Shown one piece after another: positions 1 through 10,841 of a stretch of 42,548 nt of DNA (its first letter is position 1; each line of letters begins with the position of its first letter). Origin of the DNA: Klebsormidium nitens (lineage: Eukaryota; Streptophyta; Klebsormidiophyceae; Klebsormidiales; Klebsormidiaceae); assembly GCA_000708835.1 (NCBI GenBank), contig DF237640.1:2114-44661 (forward strand). Reading direction: 5' to 3'. The position numbers and the translations under genes were made by a program. The notes under the pieces were generated by a model, which was given only the letters and a program-made list of their open reading frames with translations, made no database searches and was not told where the DNA came from.

Positions 1-2839
1 CACGTCAATGACTCAGCATACCTATCTTGCATTCTACGAACTATTCGGTGGCGTAATTAATCAGCTAGCATTAACTACGTCACATCAATATTGTGCTCAT
101 ACGTCGCAACCTGACGTAATCGCTTAACTCAGGGGTTATTTTTGTAACGACGTGCGGTTAGGCTTAACCAAAGCCCGTTCGTTACACCGTTGTATGGGAG
201 TCAAGAGTCGGTAGATTTGCAAAGAGTCGTACGGCGCAGTCATCAAGCTTCAACCGAGCACCGAGGTTCGAGTAACGAGCATAGTACATTTTGAACCGTC
301 GATACTATGCCAAGGTGTGCCATCGGCGGTCAGTTTACTGACGGATTGTGACCGACGGCAGCCGACTCAGCGTCCGGCGTTCCGGGACACGGAACGCCCA
401 CTTTAAAGGGAAGTGGATTGTCGACTCGGGCAGCACCAAGCTAGCATCATGGCATGTCATAGTAGTTTGGGCCGACCCAACTTCACAAGATGTAGAGGGC
501 TGTGCTTAACAAATGAATCATGGGGATTTGTCATTGAGTGAGTCTCCGATTGCAGTGGTGATTGGTAGAGGCGACATTTTGTGCGGCGTGAGTCTAGTAA
601 GCTCAAAGGAGGTCCGGCACGCTCAAAGGGCACAGGCGGGTTTTTCTGCTTTGACGAGAGCAACCGACATGAGAGCACGAGCAGTGTATGCGTGAGAATT
701 GCGCAAATTTAAAAGGACGGCTTGATTCGTACGAAGGCAGTAGATCGTGGGATACTGTAAGACTTAAGACCTTAGGGAGGGAGAAAGCGTTTCTTGCGTA
801 GGTCCAGTCAAGGAGGGCTGCGTGAGCGCCACGGAAAAGACGCCAGTATTTAACAGCAGAAAACTTGGTAAAGAAGACGATGAAGGTCGTGAAGATTGAC
901 CTAGATGACAGGAATCAGAAGGGGATCTTCTTTCGGACAAAGGAGGACCCACGCACACGTTCAAAAGTGGTAGAAAACGGGGCAATTGTTGAGCTGAAGC
1001 GCAACAGAGACGCGCCTCTCCGCACAACTGGAAATATCAATTGTTGTTCTTCATACGTTAGCTTAACAAGTGCACTGTCTTTCTTCGATGCTTGCTGTAC
1101 CGGATTATTCTTACTCGACCCGCCGCTATCAACATCCTGAATATTTGCGAGGCTAGCAAGCATTTATTGGTCCCGCGCGATCAATGATCGAGCGACTTTA
1201 GCAAGCTCTGGAGAATTCGAGTGTTTCATCAAGGTTGGTTGCTTGTTGAGGTGCATTCGATAGAAACGAGTTGTAGCGTTGGTAGGGTATATTGAGAACA
1301 GTTTGTAAAAGAAGCTGCGCATATAGTATGCTTACATGAAACTTCAAGCAAAGCTTGCCAGGGAGACACACTAAAACACTCGCATGTATGTATACACCAT
1401 CTATTAAGCCTATGATGGCTACAGCGCGTGGCTACAGTGGCTACGAAACATGACAAGTGTGTTACCGTACGGCCAAGTACGTGGTACAGTAGTATGTCAC
1501 CATATCAAACGTACGTGCATCACGTACTATAAAGTACATACCCCGTCTCAGTTTTTCAAGCATGCAATTAGTCATGATGATCTTCGCAACCGTTGAACAT
1601 GATATGAAAGCTTCTGCTCATGCACTAGTCGGACGTGTCGCCCGTTGTGTGATTTCGATCTTGCGATTGTATTCCAGTGGAATGAGTGATGAATACATGT
1701 GAAATTTTGCTCCACATCAAGGGCGTGAAAGGTCTGAACCTAAATGATGCCAATGATTATGATTTCTCATGGTATATTGTAATCATCATGCCCTTCATTC
1801 GAGAGCGCGCTATTTCATATTGAAGCATGGAAGACGGAATTCAAGTGTTTTCGACTTGTTCTTCGGACAGAATCATTCTTGCTATATTTAGTGGGGACCG
1901 CAAGTGGTGAGAATGCTTTGGGCTCTGCCACTCGTATTGCATGCCGACGCAAAGTACGATGTACTGCCTACAAAACATGGCTGCTATCGATCGAAGCTGA
2001 TTGTCGAGGATTCATGGACGATCAACAATTGACATAATGTAGTCCGTACATACATAATCGATCGAAGCTTTCATGACCAAGATGGGGCGTACGTGGAGCA
2101 CATGTGCAGTCATTAAAAATAAGGTCCGCTTGCCGCATCCGTTTTCAATTGGCTGCCCGCTCACTGCAGGCGCTGCCGCAAGTAACATCTACGATTGGAT
2201 ATTCAATAGCACATGGCCCGCTTAAAGCACCTCACATCAATTCATACATTAACTTGGATGCATGTAATGTAATGCAAGTTATTCATCCTTTGTGTTCTAA
2301 CGTCAGCAACTCCTTTTGGACGCCAAACATGACGTCGGAATGGCTGACTCCTGACTTCGTTAGCTGGCATGAAACATCGCTCGTAATGCAATCAGGGGTG
2401 AGCGTGCATTTTGTGCGGCTTTCTGTGCTAACTACCGGGAGGTGCCCCAGTGTTGCTGCTGCTCGAGGCTGTCCGTTTGCCCAAGGCCGCTATGGACAAT
2501 GATAGACAGAAGCGCCAGCAGCTACTGTACTAGTTCCCAGCTTCGAGAATGTGGTGAGAGCTCTACTCATCATCTACACACCAAGGATCGCACCTTGTCC
2601 TTATGGCTCCCCGAGTCAATCAGGTGTTGCCATGCACTCGGCCATCCGCCGTCGATCTTCTCCCCAGCCACAAGTTCGGCTGCTGCCGCTGTGCGCCCCT
2701 GCCTCGCATCTTCCCGTGAGCCCTCTGCCCCACCCGGCCTGGCGCACATTACCCACCCTGGGTGCACGCACGCCACGCCTGCTCCGCTGCCTGTTCCCCC
2801 CCTCTGCTCGTCCCGCCGCTGCGGCCCCGCGCGGTGAAG
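1..2839. other. Gene-free spacer left of the GRWD1-like gene
   Basis: No convincing coding exon was found on either strand. The open frames here are short, show no family motifs and do not link through splice sites. Base composition is clearly AT-richer than the adjoining gene. The segment lies at the 3' end of the minus-strand GRWD1-like gene. It contains one copy (1750-1938) of a dispersed repeat whose inverted partner lies at 11439-11640. The 3' UTR of the neighbouring gene must fall at its right edge, but I cannot place its end. Confidence 0.6.
1750..1938 (-). repeat. Dispersed repeat, copy A (inverted relative to copy B)
   Basis: The reverse complement of this segment aligns with 11439-11640 over its whole length, with many substitutions and small indels. 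Shared blocks in the same order include GGCAGAGCC, AGCATTCT.ACCACTT, GCGGTCCCCA, ATAGCAAGAATG, CCGTCTTCCATGCTTCAATA and AAGGGCATG.TGAT. Similarity fades outside these limits. No open frame spans it and no terminal inverted repeat or poly-A tail is evident, so the class of element is unknown. Confidence 0.75.
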
Positions 2840-5800
2840 TCACAGGTTGCTGGCCTTGAAGACGTTGAAGCCGTCGGCGGCGGTGCTGACGAGGAGCCCC
2901 GGGACTTGCGGGTGCCAGTGCAGCTCCTTCAGGTCGTGCTGCCCCTGCGCACACACACCGCATCGCACGCGCCACGTCAGCACTGCCCCGCAGAGGCGGC
3001 TGCTGCTCCCCGCAACCCAACACGCCCACCCGGGGGGCGGCCTGCCCGGGGAGCGCGCACGGCGGCGGAAGGGATGCTGCGCTGCCCGCATGGTGGGACA
3101 TGCACAGCGGGAGAAGAACGCGAACACGGCGGCGCTGCCGGCCGCAAGCTCTGGGATGCAAAGCTGGAGCCTGCGCGGACTCTGATTGGGCAAGGAACAG
3201 TGCAGACAACCTGGCGGCTGGTCATTGCTATTGAGATATAAGACGGCCGCTTGCGAGGCCTGGTAGGATAAGCTCGCAAGGGTAGGTGGAGCAGGATCCC
3301 CATATCTTTGAAGTACACCAGAGCAAGGCCTTTGTCAACCGCCGCCCCTGTTTCGACGGAGAAGCAGACCTCCGCACCACACATCCGCTGGCCTAAGTCG
3401 ACCGTGGGCGCTCAGGCAGCCTCAAGAACGGCGACAGAAGCGGCAGGAAGCACCGGCAGACCGGCGGCTCTGTCGCGCCGCGGCGCTGACCTGGTGCACG
3501 AAGAGCAGCTGCGCGGGCAGGTCGGGCGGCGCCTCCGCCTGCGGCTGCGCCTGCGCGGCCGCCCAGTGCCGCTCCTCCTCCGCGTCCGCCTCCAGCGACA
3601 GGTCCCACAGCCTGCACCGCACCGCCGCCACGGGCAGCCTCAGGCCAGCAGCGCAGAGGAACGTCATGACAAGCAGCGCAGAGCAACGTCGTGACAAGCA
3701 GCGCAGAGCAACGTCGTGACAAGCAGCGCAGCACGAGGGGCACGGGAGTCAACAACCGAGGCCACAGCAAACGGCAAGAAGGGGCGGCGCTGACGTGAGC
3801 TGGTTGTCGGCGGCGGCGACGGCGAGGGCGGAGCTGTCGTGGGCGCTCCACTCGAGGGACGTGATGGGCGCGCCGTGGTACTTAAAGTGCGCCACGAATG
3901 CGTCCTCCTGCACGCGCACCGCACGGCAGGTCAAAGGGTGCACGTGTCACCAGGCACGACTGACTCCAGGCAGGACAGCGCTTGGGCCCGGTTTCTTCAA
4001 GGCACAGACGAGATGTGCGATTTTCCCATCCACCCGGCCGGAGGCAGCAGAGAGGGCACACTCCCCGCCCCGCCCGTCTCTCCTGCCGTCCGCACAGCAC
4101 TCGGGGCAGCACTCGTCCCGAGAGGCCCGCCTGCTGACCTGGAAGGCGCGCAGGTCCCAGATGCGGAACGTGCCGTCGTCGGCGCCTGAGGCGAGCATGC
4201 ACGACGCCAGGCGGTTCCACGACAGCACGTTGACGTCGGCGGCATGCGCCGGCACGCTCAGCGCGGGGCGGTCTGGCTGGCGGGTGTCCCACACGGCAAT
4301 GCGCTTGTCGCAGCTGGCGCTGGCAAACACGCCGGCCTCGCCCGGCGACCACTGCAGGTCCTCCACGCTGCTCGAGTGGCCGCGGAAAGGCGCACCGCCC
4401 ACAGCCCAGCCTCCGCCCTCGCGCGGCTCCCACACGTGGATCTGGCCAGCGCAGTCACCTGCACGCACGCGGGCGGAGACGAGCAAGGTCAGAGGGTCTG
4501 GTGCAAAGAGGGAGGGCGGCCTTGTGCGCCAGCGGGGTTGCAAAAGGGCGTCATCGAAGCTTCAGTGACGGTCGGGTGCGGATGCGCCATAAGCAGGAAC
4601 GTTAGTGGGCACGCCAGGACACTCTCACAGCAGAGTGGGCGACGTGCCTGGCACGAGGTCGGCGCTCAGCCGTCTGACTGACTCCTGGGCAACGACTTGC
4701 AACCGGCGGGACAGCACACTCGTGCAAGCGACACGAAGTGGGATTGCTGACAGCAACAAGGGAGAAGGTGGAAGTAGTCGCAGGGTTGAGACGCCCAAGA
4801 GAGAGGACCTGCAGATGCGATAGGTGAGAAGTTGGGTGGGCGGTGCATGCCAGAGCCGCGGTCGCCGCCGAGCGGGCTGTCCCGCGGCAGGGCCCGTGGG
4901 GAGCCAGGGGCAGCGCTCACCTGTGGCGAGCCGTGCGGGCGTGACGGGGCTCCAGTCCATTGCAAAGCCCTCGGTGGCGTGGCCGCTGAAGACGTGAAGC
5001 GGGGCCTGGCGCACCACGGGGCTGGCCGCAGTGGCGGCGGTGGCGGGCAGGGCAGCCAGCTCGCGCAGCTGCGGGGACACGTCCCACACCTGCACGCAGC
5101 GCCACAGCAAACAGCATGCGCTCAGGCAGCCAGGGCAACTGGGGAGGGGGGCAGCGAGAGGGGCCAGGGGCAGGCGGGCAGGCAGGCAGCAGGGGCAGCT
5201 GCGGCACAACGGCGAGGGGGGATAGGGGGACGAAGGGGGGGCACCTGCACGTGGCCGGTCTCGCCCCAGGTGGCGGCGATGTGCGGCTGCTGCGGCATGG
5301 CGCGCACGCGGTTGACGCCGCCGTGGTGGGCCACCATGCGCACCTGCAGCAGTGAGAGAGTGGAGCAGGCGGAGGGGAGGGGCAGCCAAGGGGGGTGCAG
5401 AGACACGGGTGCCCCAGGACGAGCCAGCGTGCGGCCGTATGAAGGTGGGAAGGCCAGCCAAGTCAGTGTCCCTTACTTGTCACAACGCTCACTCAATGCT
5501 ATTAGTACCGTTCAGGAGTCAACACTTGCTAACGGAGTAATCGAACCCAAAGGCACATTGACACACCAGCAGTACTTGGCCAGACGTTCTCTGTACGCCC
5601 AGGCACATTGCAAATCGAACTTGCAGGGGGCCCACCAAGCAACATGCAACGCAGCCTTTCAACAGCAGATCAAAGACGTGCTTGAGTCACGGAGACGTTC
5701 TCCAGTGATCCGCGAGGGGCTCCCCCCTGCCTTCTTGCCCGCATTCCCCACCTGCAGCACAGGCGCCGCTGCCCCCCCCGCCTCCTCCTCGTCGCTGCTG

Positions 5801-6876
5801 CTCCCCTCGTCCTCGTCGTCCTCATCGTCCCCGCCCCGCGGCCGCCGCATGCGCGTCAGGTTGCCCAGCTTCATCACCGCCAGGCTGTTGCCGCCTGCGC
5901 TGCCCGCCTGCACACACGCCCCACCCGTCTCACACCCCATGCCCCACCGGGACACCACCGGCTGCCCAAGACACTGCCAGCAATGCCTGGCCGGGTGCAG
6001 ATTGTGCAGGAGCCATGCAGCCCCAGAGTGAGCAGAGCCCGCGGGCGGCCGTGGCGCTTACCTGAGTGCCCGCCACTCCGTAGAGGGTGTGGGGGAAGGC
6101 ACTCCGCTGCTCCCCCAGCGAGTCGCGCACCACGTCAAAGCTGCACAAAGCACCGCGGCGCCCCGTCAGCTTGCTGCGCTGCCGCCAGCAGCGGCGCCCA
6201 CCGCAGCCCCAGCAGTGCAGCCAGGGCAGGAAAAGAGGCAGGGGGCACTCCTGAGCAGCTGCGGAAAACTCAGTGATAGGGCGGGCCGGCTGAGAGGGCC
6301 GCACCTGAGGCAGGGCCACTCGAGGGCGAGCGCGTGCAGGCAGTCGTACGCAGTGGGGTCGAACTGGAGCTCCTCATCGCCCGCCATGTCGTCCACCCCC
6401 GCGCGCCACACCTGCACCCGCACACCCAGTCACCCCACCGTGCGCACCACCCCCACCATCGCATAGCGCACGCAGCGGCAGGCAGGCAGGCAAGGGCGCG
6501 CCACAGCCCAGAGGGCCACAACGGCGCAGCCTCACCTTGGGGCGCTCCGCCGGGGCCGCCCCCGAGGGAGCTGCCCCTCCCTCCATGTCAACATCTCCCG
6601 CTGCTGCTGCCCCGCTGCTGCTGGCGCCGCCGTCGCCAGGCGCGGCCTGCACAGAAGAGAATCCTCACAACGACGCACACCCAAGAGCGCAGGGGCCAGA
6701 GGCATGCAGGCGGAGCGGCACACGCATGCGGTGGCAAGCCATGCACGGGCACCATTACCAATGCAACACCGGGGGCGGCGCAGGAGCAGACCAGCGACCA
6801 GCGGCGTCTGCCGTCAGCTGGCCAGCCAGTGGCTCACCCGCTTCTTCTTGCCTTTCTTCTGTGGATTGCGCGGCAT
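2840..6876 (-). CDS. GRWD1: Glutamate-rich WD40 protein, GRWD1/RRB1-like ribosome assembly chaperone
   Basis: Complete gene of 11 exons (minus strand: 6838-6876, 6536-6646, 6305-6411, 6062-6140, 5752-5907, 5245-5343, 4921-5089, 4139-4458, 3795-3907, 3491-3611, 2840-2944). The CDS is 1419 nt, 472 aa, close to human GRWD1 and yeast Rrb1. All introns are GT-AG and phases agree. It opens with a lysine-rich [13 protein letters not shown]. The family block [13 protein letters not shown]...LYGVAGTQ follows, then an acidic stretch at about residues 139-154 ([16 protein letters not shown]). WD40 blades run from about residue 165 to the end ([56 protein letters not shown]). Family members escort ribosomal protein uL3 into 60S assembly in the nucleus/nucleolus, and the acidic stretch fits a basic client. 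It is head to head with the Kir-like gene. The family call is secure; the client is inferred from the family. Confidence 0.93.
3650..3731. repeat. 25-bp tandem repeat in GRWD1 intron 9
   Basis: A 25-base unit (AGCGCAGAGCAACGTCGTGA followed by CAAGC) occurs just over three times in direct tandem, the first copy differing at two positions. It lies inside the 3612-3794 intron of the GRWD1-like gene, so it does not alter the protein. It is probably a small polymorphic minisatellite. Confidence 0.85.
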
Positions 6877-8411
6877 TGCTGCCCCCGCAAACAGAGCCCA
6901 CGTAGAGGTACGACTGGGAGCAGGAGCTGCTCTGCAACGCCAGGACCGCCACCCCACAGCCGCGATCACTGATCAGGACCTACCTAGCTAGGATGCAATG
7001 GCAGTACGGTAATTTGATACGCACCCACCATGATGGGTACGGGCTTATGAGAAGAGAACATACGCACCCACCACCACCACCACAGCCTCAGGTGCCAATG
7101 CCAGTTGGTGTACAATGTACATTTGTGGAGGCCCTTCCAAGTTTCCGGACGGGTTTGAAGATTACCGTAGGAGACTGCGCCTTTGACACTGCCTGGTCAA
7201 TGCAACTGAATCGTGACCGAGCGGGAAAGTAGTGCCAGTGCCGCAAGTGACCATCGCGGCGTTTCCTTTATGCATGCCGGTTTTAAGTGACTTGTTGCAG
7301 TTGACCCAGAACTGAACACTGAGCTCAACTCTCTCACTGTCAGCATTGCGCCGCATGCGTTTCGCCTTTCTGGTCTTCCGCATGCTGGCCGGTGCCTCTC
7401 TCGGTGCAGCGCAGCGCTAGCCTGCCCTGGTCGCGTGGGCATTTGGTTGTGACGGCTGAGGGCATGGGGTCGGTAGCCGCTGCGCTGCAGTGAGGCCATG
7501 CCTGGCCCCGCTGCCACGGGCTGCCAGCAGGGCCGTCTCCTCTGGCAGGCCCCGCACGCTGGTGCGACGGCGGCGGCGTTCACACAGAGGCCAACTGGGC
7601 CCCCTCCGCATTGGCGGCAGAGTGACGCGCAATTGGCGGCCACGTGCCCCCCCGGCCAGCCCCATTGGCTGGGAGCAGGCGCGGCGCGCGCGCTGGAGGG
7701 GCCAGGGGCCCCCTTGCCTGTTCTGGCGGACGGCGCGCAGGCTGGCCTCCCATGGCCGCGCAGTGGCACGCAGCCGTGTGCTCCGCAGCGGCGCGCCCGC
7801 GGGCAGGCAGTGAGGGCACGGGCGTCCCGGGTGGGCGGGGCAAGCGGGGTGGGGCAGGGGGTGCGGCAGAGCAGGAGGACCACGGAGCAGCGCACGCGGC
7901 GGACACACCCAGCGGAGGGGCAGGAGCAGGCAGAGCCAGCGGCAGCAGAGGAGGGGGAGCGCGCAAGCGGGGCACAGCAGGAAGGGGCACCATGGGGGGG
8001 GCAGCAGGGAGGCACAGCGGGGAAGGAACACAAGGTGGGTCTGCCGCGGGGAGAGTGGGGCCCAACTGTGAAGGCCAGGAGATTTGGCATGTACGGAGGG
8101 CTGGGGGAGGGGGCTGGAGGAGGATTCCGGCTGCAGTGTGATGCTCGCTGGATATTCTCTGCACTCCAAGCATTGCTGTGTGGCATACATTGGTACCAAA
8201 TGTGCCCTGCTGCAACACCTTGGCCGTGCTGATGTCACCAGCGTGTCCACCTGTCCCCTGCTCCTGTGTCCCCCCACCCTCTCTTGTCCTGCAGCCATGC
8301 AGCGCGGGCCAACCAGCGCTGGCAGCGGGTGGGCCCTTGTCTGAGGTCAGAGGGGCCCTGCCGCCCGCCGATGCTGGCCAAGACGCAGCGGAGAGCCCCT
8401 CTGCGGCTGGC
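6877..8411. other. Divergent spacer between GRWD1-like and Kir-like genes
   Basis: This holds the 5' sides of two head-to-head genes. The left half (to about 7400) is of mixed composition and includes a short CCA run at 7064-7078. The right half (7420-8290) is very GC-rich. A possible upstream Kir exon exists: an open frame from 7498 reaches a good donor at 8035 (CACAAG|GTGGGT), and a strong pyrimidine-rich acceptor lies at 8294 (tcttgtcctgcag). Both fall in phase 0 with the Kir frame. The predicted 179 residues are low-complexity and match no known domain, so I have not included them. No promoter motif was identified. Confidence 0.45.
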
Positions 8412-10841
8412 ATGGGTGGGAGCGGGGTGGGGGTGCTGGCAGCAGAGCACTCTGCGGGGCCTGGGGGGCCTGCCCACATGGCTGACCCGTCTGCCGGGCC
8501 CGAGCAGGGGACACCGGAAGTGGGCCTGGGGAGCGCGCGCGGCGGCGTGCTGCGCGGGCGGCGGGCCATGGCAGCAGTGGAGGTGCGCACGGGGGACCCC
8601 CCCTGGGTGGCGCTGGCGCACAACGCGTACGTGTCCCTGCTGCAGCTGCCGGGGCCGCAGTTCGCGCTCGCGGCCTTCCTGGCGCCCCTTGCGCTGAGCG
8701 CCGCCTTCTCCGCGGCCTACCTGCTGCACCCCGACGGCCTCACCCTCAACGGCACCGGCCTGCGCCAGCGCCAGCTGCAGCTGCAGGCACACCACGCGCA
8801 CATGCGCCCCAGCGCAACCCCAGCGGGGGCGGCAGGGGCCACCGCTCCCTCGCTAAAAGGGGAAGCGGCTGCTGCAGAGACCCCCATGGGCCAGGGGCCC
8901 GCGGAAGCGGGAAGCGCCACCAGCGAGGCGGCAGAGTGGGAGGCGGGCGGTGCGCTGGGCGTGGGCGGGGCTGGCGCACTGGTGTTCCGCGTGCTCATGT
9001 TCAGCGTGGCGCTCTCCACGGGGCTGCAGCCCGAAGTGGTGCCCGCCACGCCCGCCGCTGCCGTGCTGGCCAACCTGAACGCGCTGCTCGCGCAGCTGCT
9101 CTTCGTCTTCCTCAGTGGCGCCGTGTTTGCGCGCCTCTCCCAGCCCGCGCGCCCCATCCGCCCCGCCACAGTCGCCGTCGTCACGCCCCCCACCCGCGAT
9201 GCAGGCACGCCCCACCCCTGCAGGCAAGCCCCGCGCCCAGCCACTGGGCCGCGCCCCCTGCCCTGCTGCCCCATGCCTCAGAGCGCGGCCCCTGTATGAA
9301 GAGTTCGCTGGAGCCCCGACATTCTGCTGGGCAGCCTGCCTCGCTGGTGTGCGTGGCACTTCTGAGGGTTCCTTCTCTTGTGCGGTGTCCTCGTGCAGGC
9401 TGCTGATGGCGCGCTTCGTGCTGGCGGGCGCGCCGAAGCAAAGGTGGGACGTTGCCCCTTGATGGCTTCAAAAGAATATCGAAGATTTCCTTAAATATAC
9501 CTAATTGCTTACGAGTTTCTCGAAGCCTTTGTACGACCTTCTTGCGGCATTGAAACCGTTGGGAGTCTACTTTGGTTTACCCACTTGAAACGCTTGCAAA
9601 TAGTTGGTCTCTCAAATTAAGAATGTTTTGTGTCTATTTGATCTTTGTGATACTTGGCGACTTCATGATTGAAAGGGCCGAAATTGTTGTTTTTACACGT
9701 AAACATTCTGCCACTTGCAGGTAAGGCCTTCTCAAACTGCGTTCGATCGACCACATCGCGGACCGTCGAGGCATGTTCGCAGGCACGGTGGCTGCGCTGC
9801 CTGGCGCGCGCTGAGACCCTCGCCGCATCGTCCTGCCGCAGGTGCGAGCTGATCGACGCCAAGCTGGACTTCACGCTGGGCATCGACACGCGCGATGCGG
9901 CCGGCCACCACTTCCGCGCACAGAAGCCCCTCAAGCTGGTAAGACGCGATCCCTCTCACCAGCATTACCCTGCCCTGCCTCTCCAGAAGCTGCCGCCTCC
10001 CTCGCCAGGCCAGGCCGTACTGTGCAGTGCCACGTGCTGCGATCAGGGCAAGCCCCGACGCTGACTCGCCGACCGCGTGTGCGCGCGCGGGCAGATGCGC
10101 GCGGAGGTGGCGCACCTGCAGTTCGGCTTCAACGTGCGCCACGTGGTGGACGAGGCGTCCCCCCTGGCGCACCTGTCGCCGCGCCAGCTGCAGCAGCAGG
10201 ACGCCTGCCTCACGCTCAGCGTGGTGAGCCGCCGCCCCGCCCCGCCGCTGGCCCACCCTGCTTGCTGGCCAGTACTGCCGTTGCGGCGCATGGCTGCCCG
10301 GCATTCTCTCCGGCCTTCTCGCGGTTCTGCACTGAGGCGCGGTCGTAAATGTTGCCCGATGCAGGTGGGCGTGGAGCGCGCCTCCCTGCAAACGGTCTTC
10401 CACTCGCAGCAGGTGAGGCACGCCGGGGGACCTTCTCGCCCTCGGGCTGTCCGACCTCACTCTCCATGCGTAGCACATGCGGTATACGCTGCCGGGGGTG
10501 GATGGCCGTGCATCCAGCAATTGGTCCATGTGCTGGCCTTTCGCCTAGACACACTTCTGGTATAGTGCACAACGGGCTTCGACAGTGCATCAAGCTCAGG
10601 GTGGTGCTAGTATCAGCTGGTGACACCGTTTACGTAATCAATGCGTTCGTACTCTTTTCGTGCACTGCGTGTATTGATTGCAATTTACGTGTGCTTTTGT
10701 CGTGTTGCCTTTCTGCAGTACTTCTTTGCGGATGACGAAGTAGTTTGGGATGCTGAATACGAGGACATCATACTGCAAAACAGCGACGGTGTTAAGATTT
10801 GCGACCACACCAAATTGAACTCTTTCCGAACCATACATTAA
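8412..10841 (+). CDS. Inward-rectifier (Kir) family channel-like protein with degenerate selectivity filter
   Basis: Six exons (8412-9223, 9399-9443, 9842-9938, 10095-10223, 10365-10412, 10719-10841) give 417 aa from the ATG at 8412. Alternative starts are 8478, 8568 or an upstream exon. A slide-helix-like stretch (WVALAHNAYVSLLQLPGPQF) leads into TM1 (about residues 84-105). A linker of about 85 Ala/Gly-rich residues follows, then a pore region and TM2 (about 218-240) ending in VFARLSQPARP, the Kir inner-helix exit. The cytoplasmic half is clearly Kir: LMARFVLAGAPKQR, FNVRHVVDEASPL, VGVERASLQTVFHSQQ and YFFADDEVVWDAEYEDIIL, ending DGVKICDHTKLNSF. The position of the T-x-G-Y-G filter reads TGLQP, so potassium conduction is doubtful. 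Intron 1 uses a GC donor (9224). The last exon and the 398-base intron 2 are AT-rich compared with the rest. The Kir fold assignment is strong; channel activity is unproven. Confidence 0.82.

Noticed and set aside
865-1140. Possible small gene starting MKVVKIDLDDRN
   Set aside because: No homology recognised, no splice-linked continuation and composition like the surrounding spacer.
7580-8623. Minus-strand open frame of 347 codons overlapping the Kir 5' region
   Set aside because: Its right part is antisense to the Kir exon encoding TM1. The translation is compositionally biased and shows no domain.
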